From positions 1-64,000 of the forward strand of contig CAYHCM010000001.1 in NCBI GenBank assembly GCA_964355045.1: DNA of 64,000 bases. Direction: 5' to 3'. Origin of the DNA: JABWCE01 sp964355045 (GTDB taxonomy: Bacteria; Bacteroidota; Bacteroidia; NS11-12g; UBA9320). Made by a program: the position numbers and the translations under genes. Positions 51,226-60,831 of the stretch are shown in pieces. The notes beneath the pieces were generated by a model. The model saw only the letters and a program-made list of their open reading frames with translations, was not told the origin of the DNA and did no database searches. Position 1 is the first letter of the stretch, and the number at the start of each line of letters is the position of its first letter.

Positions 51226-51741
51226 TTAGTGTTTTAAATATATTTCGTTGCTTTCTGCCAAATTACTTTTATGAAGTTTTCGGTCCAATAGGTAGCTTAT
51301 TAATTTAATGGTATCGGGTTTTAATCCGGGATAGGGTGAGGCAGGTATTCTTAAATCAATACTACCTTTAACCGCTTTATCTTTATTACTCAAATTAAGG
51401 CGTTGAATTCTCTGGTTAAAATTAAGGGTATCCGCTGTGCCGGGTATAAGTATATTTTGCCAACTATTTCCGGTTTTAACTTTATAGTTTACAAAAAAAT
51501 TATTAAATACCGGACTCCCAAAATTGAAAGGTGGAAACGTATCGCTTTGCGAAAGCCCCAAATCGCCATCGCCGTCTTTATAATTTATTTTTAAAACTAT
51601 CATACTATCCTTTCCAGCCATATTTTTGTAAACTGATACCGATTCAAAACTTACTTCAGGAATTTCTGATAACACAGGATCAGTATTGCAGCCAGTGGAT
51701 AGCACAATTAGTATTACTGAAAGAGTGAGAAATAGTTTCAA
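51226..51741 (-). CDS. Lipoprotein of unknown function
   Basis: A 171-residue lipoprotein. Signal sequence MKLFLTLSVILIVL, lipobox LSTGC with Cys at residue 18. The mature part contains a KDGDGDLGLSQSD stretch that looks like a calcium-binding or Ig-like loop and a strand-rich remainder. Similar Bacteroidota lipoproteins are uncharacterised. The start is TTG and overlaps the presumed start of the divergent LuxE-like gene by about 17 bp. Confidence 0.75.
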   Translation of the reverse strand: MKLFLTLSVILIVLSTGCNTDPVLSEIPEVSFESVSVYKNMAGKDSMIVLKINYKDGDGDLGLSQSDTFPPFNFGSPVFNNFFVNYKVKTGNSWQNILIPGTADTLNFNQRIQRLNLSNKDKAVKGSIDLRIPASPYPGLKPDTIKLISYLLDRKLHKSNLAESNEIYLKH

Positions 51742-52705
51742 ACAAAAAATATTTTTAACTTCCGCTACCGGGTTTAACGAGCTGGCTTTGGAAATATTTT
51801 ATTACCAGGCCAAAAATAATCCTGTTTACTCTAAATTTTTACACTTAATTGATATCCGGCCACAAAATATTTTTGAAATAGCTGAAATCCCTTATTTACC
51901 CATAGAATTTTTTAAAAATCATCAGGTAAGTTGTGTTGAAACCTCTGAACAAACAAAGATTTTCACAAGCAGTTCTACTTCCGGAATTGGAATCAGTCAA
52001 CATTTTGTTCCCGATATTGAACTTTACCATTTGGCATTTTCCAAAAGTTTTGAATTTCAATTTGGAAGTATAAAAGATTACACCTTCCGTTTTTTATTGC
52101 CGTCCTATTTGGAACGAAAAGATTCATCGCTTGTGTATATGGCCGAGGAATTTTTAAAAATATCAGGCAAAGGGGGTTTTTATTTAAATGATTTTAAAAA
52201 ACTTTCAACTGACCTTTTGGAGGATTTGAAACAAAAACGAAAGGTGATTTTATTAGGCGTTAGCTTTGCATTACTTGATTTTGCCGAACAATTTCCAATG
52301 GATTTATCAAACATACTGATAATGGAAACAGGTGGTATGAAAGGCCGGAGAGAGGAAATTACGAGAGAAGAACTTCATACAATTTTAAAAAATAAATTCA
52401 ATTTAAACCAAATCACTTCTGAATATGGTATGACCGAGCTTTTATCACAGGCATATTCATTAGAGGAAGGAATTTTTAATTATCCGCCATGGATGAAAAT
52501 AACGATAGGGCAAACGACAGATCCATTTGGTAAAGAAAAACCAGGAAAAACAGGAAGAATTAAAATTATTGATTTGGCTAATTTGGATAGTTGTAGCTTT
52601 TTGTCAACCTCCGATTTGGGAAGGGTTTTTGAGGATGGTTCGTTTGAAATTTTGGGAAGGTTTGATAACAGCGATGTGCGAGGGTGCAATTTAATGGTTG
52701 AGTAG
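51725..52705 (+). CDS. LuxE/PaaK-type acyl-protein synthetase-like protein
   Basis: A 326-residue protein of the adenylate-forming LuxE group. Motifs: IPYLPIEFFKNHQVSC, IFTSSSTSGIGISQHFVP (the phosphate-binding Ser/Thr-Gly loop), YGMTELLSQAY (ATP-binding block), and STSDLGRVFEDGSFEILGRFDNSDVRGCNLMVE at the C-terminus. In Bacteroidota such proteins occur outside lux operons, and may activate an acyl group for envelope glycan or O-antigen work, but the substrate is unknown. The start is uncertain; GTG at 51725 is the closest to the family start. An ATG at 51686 would run deep into the divergent gene. Confidence 0.82.
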   Translation: MRNSFKQKIFLTSATGFNELALEIFYYQAKNNPVYSKFLHLIDIRPQNIFEIAEIPYLPIEFFKNHQVSCVETSEQTKIFTSSSTSGIGISQHFVPDIELYHLAFSKSFEFQFGSIKDYTFRFLLPSYLERKDSSLVYMAEEFLKISGKGGFYLNDFKKLSTDLLEDLKQKRKVILLGVSFALLDFAEQFPMDLSNILIMETGGMKGRREEITREELHTILKNKFNLNQITSEYGMTELLSQAYSLEEGIFNYPPWMKITIGQTTDPFGKEKPGKTGRIKIIDLANLDSCSFLSTSDLGRVFEDGSFEILGRFDNSDVRGCNLMVE

Positions 52706-52723
52706 CTCGCGAAGGTTTTCTCA

Positions 52724-53012
52724 CGCAAAGGCGCAAAGACGCAAAGTTTTTTATAATAAGGGTTTTTTGTAATCACTCAGATTGAGTAATAATGAATAGA
52801 ATATGGTAAAGGCTTTTTTCGGAGTCCAGATTCCCCCTTTTAAAGGGGGTTAGGGGGATTTTTTGTCATATATCCAATAGTTTCTATTTCAAAAACACAC
52901 TTCACCATTTCTTTCAACGACGCTGAGTAGTAACGATTTTTTTCTGAATGCCCGTCGTTTTTCAACAGAGTTATTAATTTCAATAAAACCTTTGCGTCTT
53001 TGCGCCTTTGCG
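52724..53012. mobile_element. MITE-like element with perfect 23-bp inverted ends
   Basis: Perfect inverted repeats CGCAAAGGCGCAAAGACGCA AAG at 52724-52746 and the complement at 52990-53012 enclose 243 bp with no credible gene. The inside has a C-rich/G-rich hairpin (TTCCCCCTTTTAAAGGGGG, about 52828-52848). No target-site duplication was found. It resembles the 278-bp segment at 830-1107. The right end supplies the -33 box of the trhO promoter. Confidence 0.55.
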
Positions 53013-53030
53013 AGCCATCTCCTATCTTTG
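52999..53030 (+). promoter_or_regulatory. trhO promoter, -33 box inside the repeat end
   Basis: TTTG (52999-53002), a 20-bp spacer and TATCTTTG (53023-53030) match the Bacteroidota promoter. The ATG is at 53042, about 11 nt beyond the -7 box. Confidence 0.6.
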
Positions 53031-53041
53031 CCCCTTGTAAA

Positions 53042-54055
53042 ATGAAATTGCATAACAAGGAAAATAGAGAAATTTTAAAACAAAAACTACTTCAGTCTGA
53101 AGTTCCAAGAACTACCCTTTCTTTTTATAAATATTGGTCAATAGGCAATCCCCAACTATTTCGCGATCACCTGTATTTATTGCTCGAGCCAATTGGTGTA
53201 CTTGGAAGAATTTATGTTGCCAAAGAAGGGATCAATTCCCAAATAAGTATTCCTTTTTTAAATTTTGAAATTTTTAAAACGACTCTTTCACAAATTACAT
53301 TTTTAGATGGTGTGAGGCTTAATATTGCTGTGGAAGACAATGGAAAATCATTTATAAAACTTATCATAAAAGTAAAATCAAAAATTGTGGCCGATGGAAT
53401 AAATGACCCCAATTTTAATTCCTGGGATTATGGAAAGCATTTGTCGGCTGAAGAATTTAATAATATAACATCGGAGCCTGAAACTATTTTGGTAGATATG
53501 CGCAATCATTACGAAAGTGAAGTTGGGCATTTTGAAAATGCCATTATACCGGATGTTGATACCTTTAAAGAGGAGCTGGATTATGTGGTAGATTTATTAG
53601 CAGATAAAAAAGATAAACCCGTAGTGATGTATTGCACCGGTGGCATACGATGTGAAAAAGCAAGCGCATGGCTCAAACACAATGGATTTAAAGATGTTTA
53701 CCAATTGGAAGGCGGCATTATAAAATATGCTCAGGATGCTAAAAAACAGGGATTGCCCAATAAATTTAAGGGTAAAAATTTTGTGTTTGACGAACGTCTT
53801 GGTGAACGAATAACCGAAGAAATAATAGCCAGTTGCCATCAGTGTGGAACCGCTTGGGATACTCATACCAATTGCAAAAATGTGGGATGCAATCTTTTAT
53901 TTATACAATGCCTGGCTTGCGCTGAAAAATATGACGGCTGCTGTTCCGAAGAATGTAAAACAATTTATCATTTACCCGAAGAAGAACAAAAAGAATATCG
54001 GAAAAATAAAGATAGCGGGATTCGGATTTTTTCAAAAGGGAGGTTTGGGAAATAG
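53042..54055 (+). CDS. trhO: tRNA uridine(34) hydroxylase, rhodanese family
   Basis: A 337-residue TrhO/YceA protein, which hydroxylates U34 of certain tRNAs to 5-hydroxyuridine. N-terminal domain with GRIYVAKEGINSQISIP; rhodanese domain (about residues 130-240) with the active cysteine in VMYCTGGIRCEKASAWL; C-terminal domain with a Cys-rich segment CHQCGTAWDTHTNCKNVGCNLLFIQC ... CCSEEC (eight or more cysteines, probably zinc). ATG at 53042 is chosen; the frame runs back to a TTG at 53000 inside the MITE-like repeat and the promoter. Confidence 0.93.
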   Translation: MKLHNKENREILKQKLLQSEVPRTTLSFYKYWSIGNPQLFRDHLYLLLEPIGVLGRIYVAKEGINSQISIPFLNFEIFKTTLSQITFLDGVRLNIAVEDNGKSFIKLIIKVKSKIVADGINDPNFNSWDYGKHLSAEEFNNITSEPETILVDMRNHYESEVGHFENAIIPDVDTFKEELDYVVDLLADKKDKPVVMYCTGGIRCEKASAWLKHNGFKDVYQLEGGIIKYAQDAKKQGLPNKFKGKNFVFDERLGERITEEIIASCHQCGTAWDTHTNCKNVGCNLLFIQCLACAEKYDGCCSEECKTIYHLPEEEQKEYRKNKDSGIRIFSKGRFGK

Positions 54056-54076
54056 ATAATCTGATACGCCAATCCG

Positions 54077-54841
54077 TTAATTCACCTTTTCGAATCTAAC
54101 ATCATCGGCCCAAAGGGTTAAGTCGTTATCTTTTGAATTGGCCGTAATTCCTATTTCAATACTGCTATACATTCCTTTTGTTCCCTGCAGTGAATATAAA
54201 AAATCTTTCGGAAGCGTCCTTTTATTTTTGGCATCTATAATTAATTGCCCGTTTTGCCAAAGTTTCACAGTTCCCTTATTTTTTTGAGATAACTTTACTT
54301 CCAATATAAGTTCTACCCATTCGTTTCTGGGGAAATTTACTTCTTGTCCGGTTTTTTGCAAAATGTCTTTCTCGTTAAATTTAAATTCGACCCTAAGTTG
54401 ATTATTTTTCAAAGCGAGTCTCATGCCGGGTCCTGCCCCAATTGCGGTTTGTTCTTCCATGTCCAATAAAAATAACCATTCGAGCAATTGGGTACCCTCA
54501 ATAAAATACCAGGAACTTATTCTCACGGTTTCCCCATCCCAAAATGCCATATTCTGCTTGGCTATACTGCATTTGGAAGAACTTGCATCATACGATTTTT
54601 TTGCAAAAAATTTCAAGGATTTAGTTCCTGAATGAACATTATTTGTATCAACTATAATACTATTTTCGTCTCGAGTCAATTGAGTAAACGACCATCGCTC
54701 GTCATTAGTTAAAAGTAAATCACTCAATGAAACATAAGCTTCAAAGTTGTCTTGATAAAAATCAGGGCCGTCAAAGAATTTTTCCTTATTACAACTATTG
54801 AATAGTATTACATAACCTATTAATGCAAGGACTTTTTTCAT
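54077..54841 (-). CDS. Polysaccharide-lyase-like lipoprotein
   Basis: A 254-residue lipoprotein. Signal sequence MKKVLALIGYVIL with lipobox FNSC (Cys at residue 17). The body has the jelly-roll pattern of the heparin-lyase-like Polysacc_lyase family: VHSGTKSLKFFAKKSYDASS, VRISSWYFIEGTQLLEWLFLLDMEEQ, MRLALKNNQLRVEFKF, FPRNEWVELILEVKLSQKNKGTVKLWQNGQLII and LWADDVRFEKV. I cannot confirm catalytic residues, so it may only bind glycan. Its start overlaps the stop of the upstream gene by 4 bp. Confidence 0.75.
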   Translation of the reverse strand: MKKVLALIGYVILFNSCNKEKFFDGPDFYQDNFEAYVSLSDLLLTNDERWSFTQLTRDENSIIVDTNNVHSGTKSLKFFAKKSYDASSSKCSIAKQNMAFWDGETVRISSWYFIEGTQLLEWLFLLDMEEQTAIGAGPGMRLALKNNQLRVEFKFNEKDILQKTGQEVNFPRNEWVELILEVKLSQKNKGTVKLWQNGQLIIDAKNKRTLPKDFLYSLQGTKGMYSSIEIGITANSKDNDLTLWADDVRFEKVN

Positions 54842-55326
54842 TGTAATTTATTATTAAATGTGTAACCAATACTTATCCCTCCCCATTGCTGAATTTGAAA
54901 GTCAACGAGATATGAAATAAGGGGTGTATAGGTTACTCTATAAAACCATTTTTTAGTTTCAGATTGATAACGATAACCAATACACGCGGCAGTTAATGCA
55001 AAAAAACTTCCTCTTGTGGTGATTGTAATTCCTTGCCCCAAACCAAATTCCAGTTTATTTGATTTCTTGCCAATCAGTGTATTAATCATTAATGGAAAAA
55101 CTATACCTGTTCCGTTGTTTCTGTCGATTGGAGCCAAACTCAGACCTGCTCTCCAGGTAAATTCAGTTTTATTTTTTTTGTAAAAATGTTTTTCAAAATT
55201 AATGGAACCTAACCCACCGCTACCTGCTATTTCAAAGAAAATTGATTTCGTTTTAATAGAGTAGGATTGACCGGAGGTTATTAATGTATGAAGCAGCAGG
55301 AGTAGGATAAATAAGGAATGTTTCAT
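54838..55326 (-). CDS. Small exported outer-membrane-like protein
   Basis: A 162-residue protein with a signal peptide (residues 1-19, MKHSLFILLLLLHTLITSG) and repeated amphipathic strands (IFFEIAGSGGLGSINFEKHF, FTWRAGLSLAPIDRNNG, KKWFYRVTYTPLISYL, WGGISIGYTF), which suggests an eight-stranded barrel. Family not recognised. It is translated with the lyase-like lipoprotein (4-bp overlap), so the two may work together. Confidence 0.7.
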   Translation of the reverse strand: MKHSLFILLLLLHTLITSGQSYSIKTKSIFFEIAGSGGLGSINFEKHFYKKNKTEFTWRAGLSLAPIDRNNGTGIVFPLMINTLIGKKSNKLEFGLGQGITITTRGSFFALTAACIGYRYQSETKKWFYRVTYTPLISYLVDFQIQQWGGISIGYTFNNKLQ

Positions 55327-55455
55327 AATTGAATGAATAATTTTTTAAATCCACGTTTTGAACTTTGCTTTTATTTTACGAAGGTAAAAGCTAATAATGA
55401 ATTTGTATTAATCCGGATTTGGTATAATGCCAAAAAAATTTAGCATATTTCCCTA

Positions 55456-57095
55456 CTATAATTTAATTAGCCGTTGTGATGTAAGTTTCCCTTCAGCCTC
55501 AGTAATTATTACATTGTAAATCCCTTGTGAAAGGCTGTTTATAGTAACCGAATTACTCTTTCCGTCAATTTCAATTGAAAAAATAATTTGCCCTTGCAAA
55601 TTTACGATGGTACAATTGGCCTTGCCTTTCAAATTATGAATATAAAAAGTGTTGGCCGTAGGATTGGGGAAAATAATAAAGGATTTATTTTTAAATTCAA
55701 GGTTTATAGATGCTCCATTGCTATATTCATAAGCCCCACGGCTCGGCGGGTTTTTAAAATTAAATCCCTGCATATCTTTTGGCAGTCCTGTAATGGGTGT
55801 TCCGCTTTGTTTTGCCAAACTGTTTTGGGTCAGGGTAAAATCAGTGGAACTTGTAAAAAGCGGATCCTGACCGGCAATAGCCGATAATTCGGTGGTTGGC
55901 AGATTGGGGGATGAATTGGTGGGATTGGACGTATTATACCACAAATTATGACTGAATAAAAAAGTACCGGGCAAGGTATTGGGGCCAATATTAACATGGG
56001 TTGTCACCACATTTGAGAAATAAATAATATTGTTTCGGNNNNNNNNNNNNNNNNNNNNNNNNNNNNNNNNNNNNNNNNNNNNNNNNNNNNNNNNNNNNNN
56101 NNNNNNNNNNNNNNNNNNNNNNNNNNNNNNNNNNNNNNGCCAATATTAACATGGGTTGTCACCACATTTGAGAAATAAATAATATTGTTTCGGAACATAT
56201 TATTTCGGCATGGCACAAACCTAGGCGTGTCCACCGTTTCCTGCAATATTCGCATTACCCATTTTTCGGGTAAATAAATGGTATTGTTGCCCACATCTAT
56301 CCTTTCGGAACCCACAAAGGCAATTGGAGCCTGACTTTTGATAAATACATTGGCATACACTTTTATATCTGCCGCTTCAAATTTGGCATCTATGGGTCTG
56401 AAAAATGCATAGCCGGTGGAGCCGCCAAGGTTCAAACTTCGTTGCCCTCCATTTTTAAAAAAATTATTTTCAATTTTAATAAATTGTGTTCCGCCTTTCA
56501 TTTGTATGCAATTGGAACCCATCGAATCAAAATTGCAATGATGCACATTACCATAATGACAGCCAACCATATCAATGCCACTGCCACCTGCAGCCGCTTT
56601 AAAAAACTGGCAATTGGCCACCTCAAACGAATCGAGACCTGAAAGCTTTAAAAAGTCATTATTGCCCTGTGCTCCCATAAATTTAAAATCACAATTAAAA
56701 ACAATGATATGTTTGGATGGGGTTTCAATAGTGCCGGCATCATCCATGTTCATTGCATTTCCGGTATGCCCGGTAAACGTGATATCCTGAATTTTAATAA
56801 AGTTACAATCCGAAAAATGCAATCCTTCGGAACCTGCTTTCATAATGACCGTATTTTTATTTAATCCCATTATCACAATCCAAGCATTGGTTTTTCCTGA
56901 TAGATTTGAGATAAAAAAAGTACCCTGATAGTTTCCGGGGTGGATTAAAACAGTGTCGCCGGGTTTTGCTACGGCAGCAGCCAGAGTTGGGTTGGCGTAA
57001 GTTTTTCCGGATCCTACGTTAAGTGTTGTGCCAAATGCGTTTGAACTCAGTGCAACAAAAAGCAAACAGGTAATTAAGTTGATTTTAGTTTTCAT
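55456..57095 (-). CDS. Secreted beta-helix protein with T9SS domain, split by an assembly gap
   Basis: Removing the 100 N and one 55-bp border copy leaves 1485 bp in one frame, a 494-residue protein. Signal peptide at residues 1-22 (ending SNAFG). Residues of about 30-330 are parallel beta-helix coils: GKTYANPTLAAAVAKPGDTVLIHPGNYQG, FIKIQDITFTGHTG, IIVFNCDFKFMGAQG, GNVHHCNFDSMGSN, FIKIENNFFKNGG. The C-terminus is a T9SS sorting domain (FIIFPNPTANTFYIHN, NCTIVNLQGQIIFSIE, LSQGIYNVIITEAEG). Similar in plan to the protein at 30714. It probably acts on or binds surface glycans. Confidence 0.85.
56039..56138. other. Assembly gap (100 N) with 55-bp duplicated borders
   Basis: 55984-56038 is identical to 56139-56193. 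Merging them restores the reading frame of the beta-helix gene. Confidence 0.95.
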
Positions 57096-57163
57096 TTTTT
57101 GAAAATTTTAAAATTTTTATGGTTTTATAACATTGCATAATATTTGCATAATTTTCCATGATT

Positions 57164-57994
57164 TTAATTTATATCTGATTTACTAAATCCCGGAACAACC
57201 ACTTTACTGATACTCCAATAATCGTATTCTAATATAAATTCAAGATACACTTCACCTTCAAAAACTTCGGAAGTGGTGATGGATTTATATTTAATATCTC
57301 CTTCTAAAAACCCGGTTTCAGTTTTTAGGTCAAATAGAACCAACTCGGTTTTCCATTTCCCCAATTTTAATTTTTTATGATTAGCCTGAAAGGCTTCAAT
57401 TATTTCCTGAAAAGTTTCTTTTGTATAAATGGTATCATTAAAGCTAACACTTGCACTTAACAAAATACCTCCCATATAACTATCCCATTTTTTGGATATT
57501 AAAATTTCAATAAACTCATCGGCATGTTCACAAATATCATATTGGTGGTTGGGGTGAAACTCCTCATAGGTAAAGCAACTCATCATTCCCGGTACTTGCA
57601 TGTCGTTGGTTTCATGTTCAAATAATTCTTCGGTAATAAACCGATAAATTAATTCATCCTCATAATCACAAATCGTTCCGAGTTCTATGCCTTTCGATAG
57701 CATAATTTCTTCAATTCTTTGCAGCTCGGTCGTTATTTCTTCCTTTGTAAGTTCATCCGCTTTTCTGAACTCCGGCCGGTTTAATAAATCATATACTTTG
57801 CAGCGTTTGCCTTCTGAAAATTGTTTTTCAAAGTTATAAATATAATTCAGCCACTCGTTCTCAACTTCTTTACCCAAGGAAGATCCCATTTCTTTCATAC
57901 CAAACTCGGCCTGCAATTTAATTTTCAATAATTCATTTTCGGCCTGAAGTTTTTCATCAGGTGTGAGGTCTTTTAATTCATCGTTTTCATTCAT
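57164..57994 (-). CDS. Unrecognised soluble acidic protein
   Basis: A 276-residue protein without signal peptide or membrane segment. About residues 1-50 look like a coiled coil (LKDLTPDEKLQAENELLKIKLQAEFG). The middle is acidic and helical (ELTKEEITTELQRIEEIMLSKGIELG), with a His/Tyr-rich stretch GMMSCFTYEEFHPNHQYDICEHADEF, and the C-terminal 90 residues form strands (KWKTELVLFDLKTETGFLEGD, YLEFILEYDYWSISKVVVPGF). I do not know the family. ATG at 57994 is preferred over one at 58042. Confidence 0.6.
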   Translation of the reverse strand: MNENDELKDLTPDEKLQAENELLKIKLQAEFGMKEMGSSLGKEVENEWLNYIYNFEKQFSEGKRCKVYDLLNRPEFRKADELTKEEITTELQRIEEIMLSKGIELGTICDYEDELIYRFITEELFEHETNDMQVPGMMSCFTYEEFHPNHQYDICEHADEFIEILISKKWDSYMGGILLSASVSFNDTIYTKETFQEIIEAFQANHKKLKLGKWKTELVLFDLKTETGFLEGDIKYKSITTSEVFEGEVYLEFILEYDYWSISKVVVPGFSKSDIN

Positions 57995-58063
57995 GGTTTT
58001 TGTATTTTGGTTTATATTTTTATCCTGTGTAAATTTATTCAATACAACTCTGTATTTTTAATT

Positions 58064-59044
58064 TTATTTTGGTAATTCTAAATTTTTTATGGCTTTATCA
58101 AAATCACTTTCCAAGTTTTTGTCCAAATTTAAATTATAACTGTCAAATTCTTTTTCTGCTTTTTCCATGGCTAATTGATGCGATATTTTTCCGGCATGTT
58201 CTAGTATTTCGCGGTCGTTAAGTTTTAAAAAACCGTGCAGTTTTTCAATCCAATCCTTCATATACATTGGTATGCGACGCATCGCCTGACCTGTTGCAAA
58301 AACAAGATATTGCTCAACCAAATTATTAAGTGCTGAAAGTTCGGGTTCATTCAGATAATTTTTTGCAATGCCAATATCCTGTTTTCTTGGTTTTGTCCCT
58401 CTCCAATTGGTAAGCCCCATATAAGGTTTACTACTATCTGCCCTTTCTATTACTATTTCAGCTGCTGTTTTTCCGGTAATTGCCCAGTGCATTTTATTTT
58501 GAACAGTTTGGAAAAATAAGATACTTTTTTCATCTGTAGGATCGTAATCGGTACTTGTGGCATATATGTCAGTTATCTTTTGGTAAAAACGCCTTTCAGA
58601 AGTACGAATGTCCTGAATCCGTTTAAGTAATTCTTCAAAATAATCAAAAGGCTGGTCCGGGTTTTTCAATCGTTCGTCATCCAACACAAAACCTTTTACA
58701 ATAAACTCTCTGATATGATTGGTAGCCCATTGGCGAAATCGAGTGGCAACCTTTGATTTTATCCGATAGCCAACGGAGATTATCATATCCAAATTATAAA
58801 ATTTTGTACGATAGTTTTTGCCATCAGAGGCAGTTATTAAGAAATCCTTAATAACTGAATTTTTATCTAATTCTTCTTCTGTTAAGATATTTCCAATGTG
58901 AATATTAATATTAGGAATGGTAGTCTGAAACAATTCAGCCATGAGCTTTTGTGTAAGCCAAACCGTTTCATTTTCCAGTCTCACTTCCAATTTTGTTTCT
59001 CCTTTTTCGGTAGTATAAATTATAATCTGAGATTTGTTTTCCAT
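58064..59044 (-). CDS. RhuM-family protein
   Basis: A 326-residue RhuM-like protein. The N-terminal domain (about 1-110) has VWLTQKLMAELFQTTIPNINIHIGNIL, KDFLITASDGKNYRTKFYNLDMIISVGYRIKS and ATRFRQWATNHIREFIVKGF; the C-terminal half has WAITGKTAAEIVIERADSS and GIAKNYLNEPELSALNNLVEQYL. RhuM was named after a Salmonella pathogenicity-island gene and is common in accessory regions next to restriction or toxin-antitoxin genes, but its activity is not established. The neighbouring gene at 57164 is unknown. Confidence 0.9.
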   Translation of the reverse strand: MENKSQIIIYTTEKGETKLEVRLENETVWLTQKLMAELFQTTIPNINIHIGNILTEEELDKNSVIKDFLITASDGKNYRTKFYNLDMIISVGYRIKSKVATRFRQWATNHIREFIVKGFVLDDERLKNPDQPFDYFEELLKRIQDIRTSERRFYQKITDIYATSTDYDPTDEKSILFFQTVQNKMHWAITGKTAAEIVIERADSSKPYMGLTNWRGTKPRKQDIGIAKNYLNEPELSALNNLVEQYLVFATGQAMRRIPMYMKDWIEKLHGFLKLNDREILEHAGKISHQLAMEKAEKEFDSYNLNLDKNLESDFDKAIKNLELPK

Positions 59045-59095
59045 GTTTTATTATCTATATAATGGTGTTAAAGATAGAATTTTATTAAACACTTT

Positions 59096-59632
59096 TTACT
59101 TCCAATTTTCCTTTTTTATCCTATAAATATACACATCAAGGTCTAACCAATTTGTTGGTTTCTCTCTTATCAAACCGTTTTTATCAGCCACCCGTTGCGA
59201 TTTTATATTTTCAACATGAATAATTGAAATTACCGATTCAGTCAGGTTATTTTTAAACGCAAATTCTATAAAAAGCCTAGCCGCTTCGGGTGCAAAGCCT
59301 TGCCCCCAATATTTTTTAAAAATATGATAGCCGACCTCTATTTCAGTTTTCCCATCCACTTCTTGAGTTAATAATCCACATTGACCTATAAATTTTTTTG
59401 TATCCTTATCTATCAAGGCTTGGAGCCCGAAACGGTTTTCCTCATAGCGGGTAAGTTGGCGTTCAATCCAATGTTTCGATCTTTCTTCATCCGAATCGGC
59501 AAAGGCAGGGAAAAATTGAATTGCTTCCTTATCCTTAAAAAAATCGGTCCAGAGAATAATATCATTTTCGGTTAATTTTCTGGTAATTAATCGGGGGCTT
59601 TGCAAATTATCCTCATATGTATATGCATGCAT
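59096..59632 (-). CDS. GNAT-family N-acetyltransferase (RimJ/RimL-like)
   Basis: A 178-residue acetyltransferase of the Acetyltransf_3 type: SPRLITRKLTENDIILW at the start, IDKDTKKFIGQCGLLTQEVDG, EVGYHIFKKYWGQGFAPEAARLFIEFAF (acetyl-CoA loop with the GQGFA turn), and IHVENIKSQRVADKNGLIR. Substrate unknown. A TATATTTG element at 59661-59654 on the minus strand may be its promoter. Confidence 0.9.
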   Translation of the reverse strand: MHAYTYEDNLQSPRLITRKLTENDIILWTDFFKDKEAIQFFPAFADSDEERSKHWIERQLTRYEENRFGLQALIDKDTKKFIGQCGLLTQEVDGKTEIEVGYHIFKKYWGQGFAPEAARLFIEFAFKNNLTESVISIIHVENIKSQRVADKNGLIREKPTNWLDLDVYIYRIKKENWK

Positions 59633-59787
59633 AGAGTTTCAATTCTTTAACTACAAATATAATTTTCCGGAGTAATTTAAAAATAGTTTTGTGTTCTAAA
59701 AAAAATAAAAGTAGTAACTGCAGAAATTAATGGGGGATTTTTGATTTTTTTTAAAAACTTTATCCTACATAAATCTTTTATTCGTAA

Positions 59788-59795
59788 TAACTTTG
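59788..59795 (+). promoter_or_regulatory. -7 element before the ferredoxin reductase gene
   Basis: TAACTTTG fits TAnnTTTG and lies about 28 bp before the GTG at 59824. No TTG at ideal spacing was seen. Confidence 0.4.
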
Positions 59796-59823
59796 CAACA
59801 TTAATTTTTGAATTGAGAAACAC

Positions 59824-60831
59824 GTGATTGAAACCGATATATTGATAATAGGCGCCGGACCCTGTGGATTGTTTACAGTATTTGAAGCCGGACTTATAAA
59901 ATTACATTGCCACCTTATTGATGCCTTGCCACAGCCGGGCGGACAGCTTACCGAAATTTATCCTAAAAAACCGATTTATGATATTCCCGGTTTTCCAATA
60001 ATTATGGCAGGCGAGCTGGTAAGTAATTTGATGAAACAGGCTGAACCTTTTAAACCCGGGTTTACATTGGGTGAAAGGGCTGAATTTATTGATAAAATGG
60101 ATGACGGACGGTGGAAATTAACGACCAACAGAGGAACCATTCATGCGGCCCCTGTCATAGTAATAGCTGGTGGTTTAGGGTGTTTTGAACCTCGAAAACC
60201 TGAAATTGAAAATCTTGTAAATTATGAAGATAAGGGTGTAGATTATATTATTAAAGACCCTGAAAAATACCGAAACAAAAACGTTGTAATTTCAGGTGGT
60301 GGCGATTCGGCTTTGGATTGGACTATATTTTTGGCTGATGTGGCACAAAGTGTAACCTTAATTCATCGCCGTTCCAATTTCCGTGGTCATCTCGATTCAG
60401 TTCATAAAGTTACAGAATTGGCTGCTTCTGGAAAAATAAATTTAATCCTTAATTCGGAAGTTACCGGAATTAAGGGAACCGAAAAATTGGAAACTTTGGA
60501 TATTATTAATTTTGGCGATGAACGTATTACCAATATATCTGCTGATTATTTTATCCCTTTGTTTGGTCTTTCACCAAAGCTGGGGCCGCTTAAACATTGG
60601 AATTTAAACTTACACAAGGAATCCATTACTGTAAACCCGATGGACTGCAGCACCAATATTCCAGGTATATTTGCTATTGGTGATATTAACGATTATCCCG
60701 GAAAATTGAGATTGATTTTATGCGGTTTTCATGAAGCCACAATGATGGTTCAGTCGGCGTATAAATATATAAACCCGGATAAAAATTTAATTTTAAAATA
60801 TACTACCGTAAGCGGTGTAAAGCCTTTTTAG
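59824..60831 (+). CDS. Ferredoxin--NADP reductase, thioredoxin-reductase-like
   Basis: A 335-residue FAD/NAD(P)-binding flavoprotein. FAD motif ILIIGAGPCGLFTVFEAGL; QPGGQLTEIYPKKPIYDIPGFP; NADP motif NVVISGGGDSALDWTIFLAD followed by HRRSNFRGH; C-terminal FAIGDINDYPGKLRLILCGFHEA. The redox-active CxxC of thioredoxin reductase is absent, which is the mark of this FNR type. Start is GTG. The stop codon touches the start of the ferredoxin gene with no gap, so the enzyme and its likely partner are made together. Confidence 0.93.
   Translation: MIETDILIIGAGPCGLFTVFEAGLIKLHCHLIDALPQPGGQLTEIYPKKPIYDIPGFPIIMAGELVSNLMKQAEPFKPGFTLGERAEFIDKMDDGRWKLTTNRGTIHAAPVIVIAGGLGCFEPRKPEIENLVNYEDKGVDYIIKDPEKYRNKNVVISGGGDSALDWTIFLADVAQSVTLIHRRSNFRGHLDSVHKVTELAASGKINLILNSEVTGIKGTEKLETLDIINFGDERITNISADYFIPLFGLSPKLGPLKHWNLNLHKESITVNPMDCSTNIPGIFAIGDINDYPGKLRLILCGFHEATMMVQSAYKYINPDKNLILKYTTVSGVKPF

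Noticed and set aside
52840..53058. 72-codon minus-strand frame inside the MITE-like element
   Set aside because: It crosses the terminal repeat and ends within the element; the composition reflects repeat sequence rather than a protein.
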